A DNA stretch of 64,000 nt, taken from Halolactibacillus sp051746745 (lineage in GTDB: Bacteria > Bacillota > Bacilli > Bacillales > Amphibacillaceae). A program made the translations under genes and the position numbers. Location: contig JBNJFJ010000001.1 in NCBI GenBank assembly GCA_051746745.1, positions 1 to 64,000 of the forward strand, written 5' to 3'. Each line of letters starts with the position of its first letter. Positions within the stretch are counted from its first letter, which is position 1. Positions 51,065 to 60,667 of this stretch are shown here, piece after piece. Under the pieces are notes generated by a model. The model was not told the origin of the DNA, ran no database searches, and saw only the letters and a program-made list of their open reading frames with translations.

Positions 51065-51185
51065 AAAAATCAGAAAATTTTAATAAAACCTGTTGATTAT
51101 TTTTTAAAATGATTGTATGATTGCAAACAACATATAAAATTTTTAATTTTTCAGTCAACAGTCGATGAAGAATTTTCTGAATAAT
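51065..51185 (+). promoter_or_regulatory. Two CodY-like boxes upstream of ilvD
   Basis: AAAAATCAGAAAATT (51065-51079) matches the CodY consensus AATTTTCWGAAAATT at 12 of 15 positions, and AATTTTCTGAATAAT (51171-51185) at 13 of 15. The second ends 41 bases before the ilvD start and could block transcription or initiation. CodY represses ilv-leu genes in Bacillus when branched-chain amino acids and GTP are plentiful. No codY gene is in the window. Confidence 0.6.
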
Positions 51186-51226
51186 CATTTTTCATCAGGC
51201 GTGTGATGAAGTAAGGAGCGAAACAT

Positions 51227-52894
51227 ATGCGTAGTGACATGATCAAAAAAGGTTTAGACCGAGCTCCCCATCGTAGTTTATTACACGCGACAGGGGTTAA
51301 AACAAAAGATTTAGGCAAACCCTTTATCGGCGTTTGCAACTCATATATAGATATTATCCCAGGCCATATGCATTTAAATAAATTTGCAGAAGTCGTAAAA
51401 GAAGCGATTAGAGAAGCTGGTGGGATTCCTTTTGAGTTCAACACCATCGGTGTTGACGATGGAATCGCGATGGGACACATTGGGATGCGTTATTCCCTAC
51501 CAAGTCGAGAAATTATTGCTGATTCAGCCGAAACCGTGATCAATGCTCACTGGTTTGATGGTGTGTTCTACATCCCAAACTGTGACAAGATTACACCAGG
51601 TATGTTGATGGCAGCTGTTCGGACCAATGTTCCGGCAGTCTTTGTCTCTGGTGGCCCAATGGAAGGTGGCGTCTCACCTACTGGAGACACCCTAACGTTA
51701 AGTTCTATGTTTGAAGGTGTTGGTGCTGTTCAATCAGGTAAGATGACAGAAGATGAATTGACAGAACTTGAAACACTCGCATGTCCGACATGCGGTTCTT
51801 GTTCAGGAATGTTTACTGCCAACTCAATGAACTCATTAATGGAGATGCTTGGTTTAGCTCTTCCGGAAAACGGCACAATCTTGGCCACATCACCTGAACG
51901 TCATCGTCTCATTAAAGATGCGGCGAAGCACTTGATGAATCTCATTGAAAAAGATATTAAACCACGTGATATTGTCACAAAAGATGCGATTGATGACGCT
52001 TTTGCTTTAGATATGGCGATGGGTGGTTCAACAAATACCGTCCTGCACACGTTAGCGATTGCGCATGAAGCGGGCATTGATTACGATCTTGAACGCATCA
52101 ATGAAGTGGCTAAACGCATTCCTTATTTAGCAAAAATTGCACCGGCTTCAGATGTGACCATGCATGATGTTCACTTAGCTGGTGGTGTACCCGCCGTTAT
52201 TAATGAACTCTGTAAGATTCCAGGTGCACTGAATAAAGACCGCATTACCGTTACCGGTAAATCGGTCTATGAAAACGTCAAAGATCATCCGATTAAGAAT
52301 CCTAATGTGATTCGTCCATTGGATAATCCATATAGCTCAGTCGGTGGTTTATCGATTCTCTTTGGTAACATTGCACCAAACGGTGCGGTCATCAAGGTGG
52401 GCGCCGTTGATCCATCAATCAAAGTCTTTAAAGGCCGCGCGGTTGTCTTTAACTCACAAGACGAAGCACTTGAAGGTATTGCGGATGGTACCGTTGATAA
52501 AGGCGACGTTGTCGTCATTCTGTATGAAGGACCTAAAGGTGGGCCAGGGATGCCTGAAATGCTTGCACCAACGGCTGCGATTGCTGGTCGAGAGCTTGGT
52601 AAAGATGTTGCCCTCATTACTGATGGTCGCTTCTCTGGTGCCTCTCGTGGTATCTCGATTGGACATATTTCACCAGAAGCCCAAGAAGGTGGTCCAGTTG
52701 GATTAATTAAAACGGACGATACGATTATTATTGACTTACCAAATCGTACCCTTAACCTTGATATTAGTGATGAAGAATTAGCTGAACGTCAAGCTGCTTT
52801 TGAAATTCCTGAACCGAAAATCACATCAGGCTACTTAGCCAAATACGCAAAACTTGTCACCTCTGCTAATACCGGTGGCGTCATGAAAATATAA
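51227..52894 (+). CDS. ilvD: Dihydroxy-acid dehydratase
   Basis: This 555-residue iron-sulfur enzyme of valine and isoleucine synthesis dehydrates dihydroxy acids to 2-oxo acids. The cluster cysteines are visible in FIPNCDKITPGM-like and CPTCGSCSGMFTANSMN segments, and GRFSGASRGISIGHISPEA near the C-terminus is diagnostic. AAGGAG precedes the ATG. It is first in the branched-chain cluster; only about 20 bases separate its stop from the T-box leader of ilvB. In B. subtilis ilvD is elsewhere, so this placement is a useful marker. Confidence 0.96.
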   Translation: MRSDMIKKGLDRAPHRSLLHATGVKTKDLGKPFIGVCNSYIDIIPGHMHLNKFAEVVKEAIREAGGIPFEFNTIGVDDGIAMGHIGMRYSLPSREIIADSAETVINAHWFDGVFYIPNCDKITPGMLMAAVRTNVPAVFVSGGPMEGGVSPTGDTLTLSSMFEGVGAVQSGKMTEDELTELETLACPTCGSCSGMFTANSMNSLMEMLGLALPENGTILATSPERHRLIKDAAKHLMNLIEKDIKPRDIVTKDAIDDAFALDMAMGGSTNTVLHTLAIAHEAGIDYDLERINEVAKRIPYLAKIAPASDVTMHDVHLAGGVPAVINELCKIPGALNKDRITVTGKSVYENVKDHPIKNPNVIRPLDNPYSSVGGLSILFGNIAPNGAVIKVGAVDPSIKVFKGRAVVFNSQDEALEGIADGTVDKGDVVVILYEGPKGGPGMPEMLAPTAAIAGRELGKDVALITDGRFSGASRGISIGHISPEAQEGGPVGLIKTDDTIIIDLPNRTLNLDISDEELAERQAAFEIPEPKITSGYLAKYAKLVTSANTGGVMKI

Positions 52895-52913
52895 CAAAAC
52901 GATGATTAGAAAA

Positions 52914-53197
52914 AAGAGTGCGCATGAGTATATTCACAGAGAGCCGGGGTTGCTGGAAGCCCGGAAATATACGCTCACTCGACATCCTCTAGGAGTGTTA
53001 AGTTGAATTCACTTAGATAGTAGACTTAACCGGGTCCACTCGATGGGACCCGTTATCAAAAGAGAGAATACTTGTTTCTCTCATGAGGTCAATACAACCG
53101 TGTTGATAAATCAGGGTGGTACCGTGAAAAGCAAAGATCTTTTCTCCCTTGTAATTCTGCTAGTAGGTAGATTATGACGTGAGAAAAGGTCTTTTTT
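52914..53197 (+). ncRNA. T-box riboswitch, probably leucine-specific, between ilvD and ilvB
   Basis: The T-box core AGGGTGGTACCGTG is at 53113-53126. Stem I is visible: GAGTG and CACTC at the base, GTATATT/AATATAC above and the GAGAGCC-to-CCCGG distal part. CTC (52974-52976), followed by A, faces the internal loop and would be a leucine specifier. Further stems are CCGGGTCC/GGGACCCG and GAGAGA/TTTCTCTC. The terminator pairs AGATCTTTTCTC (from 53135) with GAGAAAAGGTCT (53181-53192) before a T run. Uncharged tRNA-Leu would favour the antiterminator and switch on ilvBN-ilvC-leuABCD. The specifier call is less certain than the T-box itself. Confidence 0.9.
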
Positions 53198-53241
53198 CTA
53201 TACTTTAAAACTTTATTCATTTTACATTAGGAGGGTATAAC

Positions 53242-54966
53242 ATGGCGATGACAAAACATCAAGACAGAAATGAACCTGCACATATGCCGAAAACGGGTGC
53301 TGATTTGTTAATCGAGGCACTAATCGAACAAAATGTTGATACGTTGTTTGGCTATCCAGGTGGCGCTGTCTTACCAATCTTTGATGCACTTTATAAAAAG
53401 AAAGAACATTTTAATCAAGTGTTAGCGCGACACGAACAAGGCTCGATTCATGCAGCTGAAGGTTATGCAAGAGTATCTGGTAAGCCTGGTGTCGTCATTG
53501 GGACCTCTGGTCCTGGTGCCACGAACTTGGTGACAGGTATAACCGATGCGATGCTTGACTCATTACCACTTGTCGTTTTCACAGGACAAGTAAACCAATC
53601 TGTGATCGGCACAGATGCTTTTCAAGAAGCTGATGTGATTGGGATTACAACCCCTATCACGAAACACAATTATCAAGTACGTAAAATTAGCGATCTCCCG
53701 CGTATCATAAAAGAAGCGTTCCACATCGCTACAACCGGTCGGCCGGGTCCTGTTGTGATTGATATTCCAAAGGATGTTCAAGCTAATCCATGTGAAGATA
53801 GTTATGATTCAAGTTATGACTTACCAGGGTATCAACCGACGATTAAACCGAATCCACTTCAAATTAAGAAATTAAAAGAAGCGCTCGACCAAGCATCCAG
53901 TCCCGTTATTCTAGCAGGTGCAGGTGTTCAATTTGCGAAAGCCACAAAAGAACTCATTGAATTTGCGGAAACACACCAAATTCCAGTCGTTAATACTCTA
54001 CTTGGCCTCGGCACATTCCCTGGTGAACATGAACTCTCACTTGGTATGGGTGGCATGCACGGCACGTATGCATCGAACATGGCCTTGTATGAAACAGATT
54101 TACTCATCAATATTGGCTCGCGTTTTGATGACCGATTGACAGGTAATCTGGATCATTTCGCCCCATCGGCGATCGTGGCCCATATTGACATCGACCCGGC
54201 TGAGATTGGTAAAAACATTAATACGCACATCCCCATCGTTGGAGATGCAAAAGAAGCCTTATATGAAATGAAAAAACAAATTAAAACGACACCTGACTTT
54301 AGTGAATGGCTAGAAACGTGTCAACAAAATAAAGCAGACTACCCTTTGTGGTTTAAAAAACCGGAACAAGATATGGTCGGTCAATGGGTTATTTCGGAAG
54401 TGTATAAAGCTTCAAAAGGTGAAGCGATTGTGGCAACAGATGTTGGCCAACACCAAATGTGGTCAGCACAGTATTATAAATTCAATCAACCGAATCGTTG
54501 GGTAACAAGTGGTGGTTTAGGAACAATGGGCTTCGGCTTCCCTGCTTCGATTGGTGCTCAACTTGCCAAGCCAGATGATTTAGTTGTTGCGATTGTCGGT
54601 GACGGTGGCTTCCAGATGACACTGCAAGAATTATCAATTCTTCAAGAGCGTCGCCTACCGGTAAAAATAATTATTGTTAATAATGCGGCACTTGGTATGG
54701 TGAGACAATGGCAAGAAAAGTTCTACTCTGAACGCTATTCTGAATCGATTTTCAGTATTCAACCAGATTTCGTGAAGTTAGCGACAGCTTACGAAATTAA
54801 AGGTGTAAAAATTGAGTCACAAGCTGATTTTGCCGCTCAAATAAAAGAGCTACTAGAAACCGACGGTCCCGTCTTAATTGACGCTCGTGTCTTGCAACAA
54901 GAAAATGTGTACCCAATGATTGCTCCAGGCAAAGGACTACATGAAATGATAGGAGTGAAACCATGA
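53242..54966 (+). CDS. ilvB: Acetolactate synthase, large catalytic subunit
   Basis: This 574-residue thiamine-diphosphate enzyme makes acetolactate or acetohydroxybutyrate from pyruvate. Motifs: the catalytic glutamate in LARHEQGSIHAAEGYARVSGKPG-like sequence, VFTGQVNQSVIGTDAFQE (anabolic type) and GDGGFQM to NNAALGMVRQWQ for thiamine diphosphate and metal. The presence of ilvN and these motifs distinguish it from catabolic AlsS. AGGAGG precedes the ATG; it overlaps ilvN by 4 bases. Confidence 0.96.
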   Translation: MAMTKHQDRNEPAHMPKTGADLLIEALIEQNVDTLFGYPGGAVLPIFDALYKKKEHFNQVLARHEQGSIHAAEGYARVSGKPGVVIGTSGPGATNLVTGITDAMLDSLPLVVFTGQVNQSVIGTDAFQEADVIGITTPITKHNYQVRKISDLPRIIKEAFHIATTGRPGPVVIDIPKDVQANPCEDSYDSSYDLPGYQPTIKPNPLQIKKLKEALDQASSPVILAGAGVQFAKATKELIEFAETHQIPVVNTLLGLGTFPGEHELSLGMGGMHGTYASNMALYETDLLINIGSRFDDRLTGNLDHFAPSAIVAHIDIDPAEIGKNINTHIPIVGDAKEALYEMKKQIKTTPDFSEWLETCQQNKADYPLWFKKPEQDMVGQWVISEVYKASKGEAIVATDVGQHQMWSAQYYKFNQPNRWVTSGGLGTMGFGFPASIGAQLAKPDDLVVAIVGDGGFQMTLQELSILQERRLPVKIIIVNNAALGMVRQWQEKFYSERYSESIFSIQPDFVKLATAYEIKGVKIESQADFAAQIKELLETDGPVLIDARVLQQENVYPMIAPGKGLHEMIGVKP

Positions 54967-55484
54967 AACGTATCATTACCGCCAAAGTTAAAAACCGTAG
55001 TGGTGTCTTAAATCGAATTACCGGCTTACTCCAACGTCGTCAGTTTAATATCGAAAGTATTTCAGTCGGCCGCACTGAGCATGAGGAAATGTCACGCATT
55101 ACCTTTGTTGTTGATGTTGAAGATTTCCAAAAGCTTGAGCAAGTCACAAAACAACTCAATAAACAAATCGATGTGATTAAAGTGTCTGACATTACCGATA
55201 AAGCGATTGTCGCGCGTGAGCTTGCACTCATTAAGATTCAAAGCAACCCGCAATTACGACATGAAATCCAGAGTATTATCGATCCCTTTAGAGCAACCGT
55301 CATTGACGTATCAAAAGATACGATTTCAATTCAAGTGACAGGTAAACAAGAAAAGGTTGAAGCACTGATTGAGTTACTCAGACCATATGGTATTAAAGAC
55401 ATTGCTCGTACTGGCCTTACCGCCTTCTTACGTGGGCAACAACCGTCTAGTTCAGACCAATCAAGCTTTAGTCTCTTGCATTAA
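54963..55484 (+). CDS. ilvN: Acetolactate synthase, regulatory small subunit
   Basis: This 173-residue protein has an N-terminal ACT domain (~2-80: KVKNRSGVLNRITGLLQRRQFNIESISVG) for valine feedback and a C-terminal domain. It is also called ilvH. The start overlaps the ilvB stop by 4 bases, coupling translation. Confidence 0.95.
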   Translation: MKRIITAKVKNRSGVLNRITGLLQRRQFNIESISVGRTEHEEMSRITFVVDVEDFQKLEQVTKQLNKQIDVIKVSDITDKAIVARELALIKIQSNPQLRHEIQSIIDPFRATVIDVSKDTISIQVTGKQEKVEALIELLRPYGIKDIARTGLTAFLRGQQPSSSDQSSFSLLH

Positions 55485-55517
55485 CACGCATTTACTAGCT
55501 TTATTTAAAGTTTTACC

Positions 55518-55533
55518 GGGGAGAACCTCCCCC
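55518..55533 (+). other. GC-rich hairpin between ilvN and ilvC
   Basis: GGGGAG-AAC-CTCCCC is a compact stem without a T run, standing out in A+T-rich DNA. It may be an mRNA processing or stabilising element; the B. subtilis ilv-leu transcript is known to be processed near ilvC. Confidence 0.45.
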
Positions 55534-55553
55534 CTACCCTATTGTTAAATGCA

Positions 55554-55581
55554 TTGACATTTACACATATAAAAATATAAA
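55554..55581 (+). promoter_or_regulatory. Possible internal promoter upstream of ilvC
   Basis: TTGACA (55554-55559) and TATAAA (55576-55581) are 16 bases apart, ending 26 bases before ilvC. It would allow ilvC-leuABCD expression independent of the T-box. Confidence 0.45.
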
Positions 55582-55607
55582 TGGACAAATTGAAAGGAAG
55601 ATGACAA

Positions 55608-56639
55608 ATGGCAAAAGTAGTATACAATCAAGATATCAATGAGGCAGTATTAAAGGATAAGAAAGTAGCGATTATCGGTTATGGTTCACAAGGACACGCT
55701 CACGCACTAAACTTAAAAGAAAGTGGTTTTGATGTTGTTGTCGGTTTAAGAAAAGGTAAGTCTTGGGACCAAGCGGTTGAAGACGGGGTTGATGTAAAGT
55801 CAGTGGCTGAAGCATCAAAAGAAGCAGATGTGATCATGATCTTACTTCCAGATGAGTATCAACCAAAAGTTTATAACGAAAGCATCAAAGATAACCTTGA
55901 AGAAGGAAATGCGCTCGTATTCGCTCACGGTTTTAACGTACACTTTAACCAAATCCAACCACCAGAAAACGTGGATGTTTTCTTAGTCGCACCTAAAGGA
56001 CCTGGTCACCTTGTTCGTCGTACGTATGAAGAAGGCGCTGGCGTACCAGCACTATACGGTATCTATCAAGACTATACAGGTAAAGCGAAAGACGTTGCCC
56101 TTGCTTACGCAAAAGGAATTGGTGCAGGACGTGCGGGTATCTTACAAACAACGTTCCAAGAAGAAACAGAAACAGATCTTTTCGGTGAACAAGCCGTCCT
56201 TTGTGGTGGAGCAACAAGTCTCGTTAAAGCTGGTTTTGAAACACTTGTTGAAGCTGGTTACCAACCCGAAGTTGCTTACTTCGAATGTCTACACGAACTA
56301 AAACTGATCGTTGATTTGCTTTATGAAGGCGGACTTGAAAACATGCGTTATTCTATCTCTGACACAGCTCAGTGGGGTGACTTTGTATCTGGCCCACGTG
56401 TCATTGATGCCGGTACAAAAGCACGCATGAAAGATGTATTAACAGATATTCAAACAGGTAAATTTGCGAAAGAATGGTTGCTAGAAAACCAAGCGAATCG
56501 CCCACAATTTACGGCCATCAACAATGCTGAAAATAATCACTTAATTGAGAAGGTAGGTAAAGAACTACGCGACTTAATGCCTTTCGTTAACCAAAGAAAG
56601 ACAGCAAAAAAGGAAGTGGCTGGTAATGACAACAATTAA
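55608..56639 (+). CDS. ilvC: Ketol-acid reductoisomerase (NADP)
   Basis: This 343-residue class I enzyme isomerises and reduces acetolactate. The Rossmann motif GYGSQGHAHALNL (24-36) is followed by VGLRKGKSW, where the arginine, lysine and serine favour NADPH. KGPGHLVRRTYEEGAGVPAL and the C-terminal metal-binding motifs (ETDLFGEQAVLCGG) are intact. The 3' end overlaps leuA by 14 bases. Confidence 0.96.
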   Translation: MAKVVYNQDINEAVLKDKKVAIIGYGSQGHAHALNLKESGFDVVVGLRKGKSWDQAVEDGVDVKSVAEASKEADVIMILLPDEYQPKVYNESIKDNLEEGNALVFAHGFNVHFNQIQPPENVDVFLVAPKGPGHLVRRTYEEGAGVPALYGIYQDYTGKAKDVALAYAKGIGAGRAGILQTTFQEETETDLFGEQAVLCGGATSLVKAGFETLVEAGYQPEVAYFECLHELKLIVDLLYEGGLENMRYSISDTAQWGDFVSGPRVIDAGTKARMKDVLTDIQTGKFAKEWLLENQANRPQFTAINNAENNHLIEKVGKELRDLMPFVNQRKTAKKEVAGNDNN

Positions 56640-58155
56640 GATTTTCGATACGACTTTACGTGACGGAGAACAATCTCCCGGCGTAAACTTGAATCAACTT
56701 GAAAAACTTGAAATCGCTAAACAACTTGAACGCTTAGGTGTCGATGTGATGGAAGCAGGCTTTCCTGCTTCCTCACAAGGCGATTTTGATGCTGTTAAAA
56801 AAATAGCCGATACCGTATCAACCTCGACGGTTGCGGCACTCGCAAGAGCCAATAAACATGATATCGATCGTGCATGGGATGCGATTAAAGGGGCTAAGAA
56901 ACCTCGGATTCACGTCTTTATCGCTACTTCCCCTATCCATATGCAGGATAAACTAAAGAAAACACCTGAGGAAGTGATTGACATTGCGGTCAACATGGTC
57001 AGCTACGCAAAGAGTAAGTGCGATGATATCGAATTCTCAGCAGAAGACGCCTCTCGCTCTGAACTCCCCTTCTTAGCTGACATTATTGAAAAAGTCATTG
57101 CCGCTGGTGCAACAGTGATTAACCTCCCTGATACAGTCGGGTATACAACACCGAAAGAATACGGGGCGATGTTTAAATACATGAAAGATCATGTAAAGAA
57201 TATTGACCAAGTCGATCTCTCTACCCACTGTCATGATGACTTAGGTATGGCCTTAATCAACTCTATTGCTGGTGTTGAAAACGGGGCAACGCAAGTTGAA
57301 GGTACGATTAACGGGATTGGTGAAAGGGCTGGAAATGTTGCTTTAGAAGAAATGGCGGTCACTTTTGAGATTCGTAAAGACTTCTATCCTTTTGAAACAA
57401 ATTTAACTCTAAATGAAATTAAACGGACGAGTGATATTATTTCTAAATTAACGGGTATGGTTGTACCAGGCAATAAAGCCGTGGTCGGCCGTAATGCTTT
57501 CGCACATGAATCCGGTATCCATCAAGACGGGGTACTAAAAAATGCCCAGACATATGAAATTATCACCCCAGAACTTGTCGGTGTGACATCTAATAGCCTT
57601 GTACTCGGTAAACACTCAGGCCGGCATGCGTTTAAAGATAAAATAAAACAACTCGGGTTTAGTTTAGATGAAGACAAAGTATCCGTTGCTTTTAATCAAT
57701 TCAAGCAACTGACCGACCGCAAGAAAGAAGTAACAGATGATGATTTATTCGTCATTCTTATGGATGTCCAAACAGATATTAAAGCACGCGTACAATATCA
57801 ATTGAAGAACTTTAAAGTCGAATACAATTCATCGACCTCCCCTACCGCAACCGTATCACTGATTACACCTAGACTGGATACGATTGAAGGTCAAGGGACA
57901 GGTAATGGGAGTGTGGAAGCTTTATATAATACGATTGAAGAATTAATCGAAGAAGAGATTCAACTAACAGACTTTACCCTCAGTTCCGTTGGTAAAGGAA
58001 AAGATGCTTTAGCCGAAGTCCATGTCAGTATGACGGTCAATGAACAACCCGTCAGTGGTCGAGCAACGGCGCAAGATGTGTTAGAAGCATCACTGAATGC
58101 TTTTATAAATGCGATTAACCGCGTATTTATCATTCAGGTAGCTGAGAAGGAGTGA
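56626..58155 (+). CDS. leuA: 2-isopropylmalate synthase
   Basis: This 509-residue enzyme condenses acetyl-CoA with 2-oxoisovalerate, the first leucine step. The N-terminal TIM barrel has DTTLRDGEQSPGVNL (8-22), STHCHDDLGMA and NGIGERAGN. The C-terminal regulatory domain (~390-509) mediates leucine feedback. The start overlaps ilvC by 14 bases and the stop overlaps the leuB ribosome region. Confidence 0.95.
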   Translation: MTTIKIFDTTLRDGEQSPGVNLNQLEKLEIAKQLERLGVDVMEAGFPASSQGDFDAVKKIADTVSTSTVAALARANKHDIDRAWDAIKGAKKPRIHVFIATSPIHMQDKLKKTPEEVIDIAVNMVSYAKSKCDDIEFSAEDASRSELPFLADIIEKVIAAGATVINLPDTVGYTTPKEYGAMFKYMKDHVKNIDQVDLSTHCHDDLGMALINSIAGVENGATQVEGTINGIGERAGNVALEEMAVTFEIRKDFYPFETNLTLNEIKRTSDIISKLTGMVVPGNKAVVGRNAFAHESGIHQDGVLKNAQTYEIITPELVGVTSNSLVLGKHSGRHAFKDKIKQLGFSLDEDKVSVAFNQFKQLTDRKKEVTDDDLFVILMDVQTDIKARVQYQLKNFKVEYNSSTSPTATVSLITPRLDTIEGQGTGNGSVEALYNTIEELIEEEIQLTDFTLSSVGKGKDALAEVHVSMTVNEQPVSGRATAQDVLEASLNAFINAINRVFIIQVAEKE

Positions 58156-58160
58156 CAAAT

Positions 58161-59234
58161 ATGGATAAACAGATTTTAATTTTGAGAGGTGATGGTATTG
58201 GTCCAGAAATTATGGACCAAGCCATTCGCGTCTTACAGACGATTGGCGACACATTTGGTCATTCGTTTCATTTAACCGATGGATTAATTGGTGGGGCCGC
58301 GATTGATGAAGCTGGTACACCGTTACCAGAAGCCACCATTGAAAAGGCTAAATCAAGTGATGCGGTGTTACTCGGTGCCGTTGGTGGGCCAAAATGGGAT
58401 CAAAACCCCTCTGACTTGCGTCCAGAACGCGGGTTACTTGGGATAAGAAAAGCCCTTGATTTATACGCTAACCTTCGACCAGTCAAAGGTTTTAAAACAT
58501 TAACGGATGCTTCGCCACTAAAGCGAGAGATCATTGAAGGCTCTGATCTTTTAATCGTGCGTGAATTAACAGGCGGCTTATACTTCGGTCGTCCAAGTGA
58601 ACGCCGTGAAGACGGTAACGTTGTTGTCGATACGTTACACTACACCAAAACCGAAATGACGCGGATCATTAAAAAAGCGTTTGAAAGTGCTCAGTTACGC
58701 AGCAAAAAATTAACGTCGGTTGATAAAGCGAATGTACTCGAATCTAGTAAGATGTGGCGTGAAATCGTTGAAGCAGAAAGCAAAAACTATCCAGATGTCA
58801 CTGTTGAACACGTACTTGTTGATGCTTGTGCGATGAAGCTGATTACCTCGCCAAAAGCTTTTGATACGATTGTCACTGAGAACATGTTTGGTGATATTTT
58901 AAGTGATGAGGCTAGTGTCCTTACTGGCTCACTAGGAATGCTTCCTTCTGCTTCACTGGCAGAGAGTGGTGTCGGTTTATATGAACCCGCTCACGGTTCT
59001 GCCCCTGACATTGCGGGTGAGAATATTGCTAATCCGATTGCGATGATTCTATCAACGGCAATGATGCTTAGACACTCATTTAATCTTGATGCTGAAGCAA
59101 CCGCAATTGAACGCGCCGTCGAACAAGCTGTTAACAATGGCTATCACACAAAAGATTTACAAGTAGCAAATGGCACATGCCTTTCTACTACTGATATGAC
59201 TGATCAAATCATTAAACAGATAACGAAAGAATAA
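58161..59234 (+). CDS. leuB: 3-isopropylmalate dehydrogenase
   Basis: From the ATG at 58161 (AAGGAG eight bases upstream; an in-frame GTG at 58152 is too close) the product has 357 residues. LRGDGIGPEIM opens it, RELTGGLYFGRPSERR is the substrate helix and LYEPAHGSAPDIAGENIANP the NAD/metal region. It oxidises and decarboxylates 3-isopropylmalate. Confidence 0.95.
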   Translation: MDKQILILRGDGIGPEIMDQAIRVLQTIGDTFGHSFHLTDGLIGGAAIDEAGTPLPEATIEKAKSSDAVLLGAVGGPKWDQNPSDLRPERGLLGIRKALDLYANLRPVKGFKTLTDASPLKREIIEGSDLLIVRELTGGLYFGRPSERREDGNVVVDTLHYTKTEMTRIIKKAFESAQLRSKKLTSVDKANVLESSKMWREIVEAESKNYPDVTVEHVLVDACAMKLITSPKAFDTIVTENMFGDILSDEASVLTGSLGMLPSASLAESGVGLYEPAHGSAPDIAGENIANPIAMILSTAMMLRHSFNLDAEATAIERAVEQAVNNGYHTKDLQVANGTCLSTTDMTDQIIKQITKE

Positions 59235-59248
59235 AGGAGTGACAACAC

Positions 59249-60649
59249 ATGACAACACCAAAAACTATTGTTGAGAAGATTTGGGATAAAAACGTCGTTT
59301 ATGAAGAAGAAGGTAAACCGGCCATCTTATATATCGATCTTCATTTGGTCCATGAGGTCACATCTCCACAGGCTTTTGAAGGTTTACGCCTAAAGGGCCG
59401 TACCGTTCGACAACCGAAGCGAACATTCGCAACAATGGACCACAACGTTCCTACCGTGCATACGAATGTGATTAAAGATGAAATCTCAAAACTACAGATG
59501 GATACATTAAGAAAAAATTGCGAGGAGTTTGGCGTTCCCCTTGCTGGCATGGGTCATGAACATCAAGGGATTGTTCACGTCATTGGACCAGAACTTGGGC
59601 TTACACAACCTGGTAAAACGATTGTTTGTGGTGACTCTCACACCTCAACTCACGGCGCCTTTGGTGCCCTTGCCTTTGGTATTGGTACGAGCGAAGTTGA
59701 ACACGTTCTCGCCACACAAACTGTTTGGCAACAAAAACCTAAAACATTAAATGTTCAAATCGATGGGACACTTGGCACGGGAGTTACCGCTAAAGACCTG
59801 ATCCTTGCTTTAATCGCCAAATACGGTGTCAACTTTGGGACAGGCTACGTGCTTGAATATACCGGTGAAGCTGTCCGTAACCTATCGATGGAAGGTCGGA
59901 TGACCATCTGTAACATGTCGATTGAAGCAGGTGCGCGGGCAGGATTAGTTGCACCTGACGAAACGACTGTCAACTTTATTGAAGGTCGTCTTCATGCACC
60001 TAAAGGGAAAGACTTTGAGACAGCAAAAGATATGTGGTTGTCTCTCCGTTCTGATGAAGGCGCTGTTTATGACAAAACCGTGACGTTAAATGCATCAGAA
60101 GTTGAACCACAAGTCACATGGGGAACAAATCCTGCGCAGTGTATTCCAGTCAATGGTCAAGTGCCTAACCCTGAGAGTGCCGCAACAGAAAATGATAAAA
60201 ATGAAATCAAACATGCCCTTCACTACATGGGTCTTGAACCAGATGTCAATATTACTGACGTACCCATTCAACACGTCTTTATCGGTTCTTGTACAAACTC
60301 ACGTGTCGAAGATTTAGAACAAGCGGCTAGCGTGATTCACGGTCGTAAAGTCAGTGACAGCGTTACAGCGATTGTTGTTCCTGGCTCACAAACCGTGAAA
60401 CGTCAAGCCGAAGAAAAAGGTTTAGATAAATTATTTATTGAAGCAGGTTTCGAGTGGCGTGAGCCGGGTTGTAGTATGTGTCTGGCGATGAACGGTGATG
60501 CAGTTCCACCGAACGAACGATGTGCCTCAACATCTAATCGTAACTTTGAAGGTCGTCAAGGGGCTGATGCTCGTACACACCTTGTAAGCCCTGAAATGGC
60601 TGCAGCTGCTGCCATTGCTGGACATTTTGTCGATGTCCGTACATTCTAA
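59249..60649 (+). CDS. leuC: 3-isopropylmalate dehydratase, large subunit
   Basis: This 466-residue aconitase-family subunit carries the 4Fe-4S cluster, with cysteines in FIGSCTNSR and GCSMCLAMN. CGDSHTSTHGAFGALAFGIGTSEVEHV holds the HTSTHG signature. It forms a heterodimer with LeuD to isomerise isopropylmalate. AAAGGAG precedes the ATG. Confidence 0.96.
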   Translation: MTTPKTIVEKIWDKNVVYEEEGKPAILYIDLHLVHEVTSPQAFEGLRLKGRTVRQPKRTFATMDHNVPTVHTNVIKDEISKLQMDTLRKNCEEFGVPLAGMGHEHQGIVHVIGPELGLTQPGKTIVCGDSHTSTHGAFGALAFGIGTSEVEHVLATQTVWQQKPKTLNVQIDGTLGTGVTAKDLILALIAKYGVNFGTGYVLEYTGEAVRNLSMEGRMTICNMSIEAGARAGLVAPDETTVNFIEGRLHAPKGKDFETAKDMWLSLRSDEGAVYDKTVTLNASEVEPQVTWGTNPAQCIPVNGQVPNPESAATENDKNEIKHALHYMGLEPDVNITDVPIQHVFIGSCTNSRVEDLEQAASVIHGRKVSDSVTAIVVPGSQTVKRQAEEKGLDKLFIEAGFEWREPGCSMCLAMNGDAVPPNERCASTSNRNFEGRQGADARTHLVSPEMAAAAAIAGHFVDVRTF

Positions 60650-60667
60650 TTTAAAGGAGGCATTCAA

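Noticed and set aside
55554..55581. T-box or second riboswitch between ilvN and ilvC
   Set aside because: The gap is only 123 bases, has no AGGGTGG core and no terminator T run.
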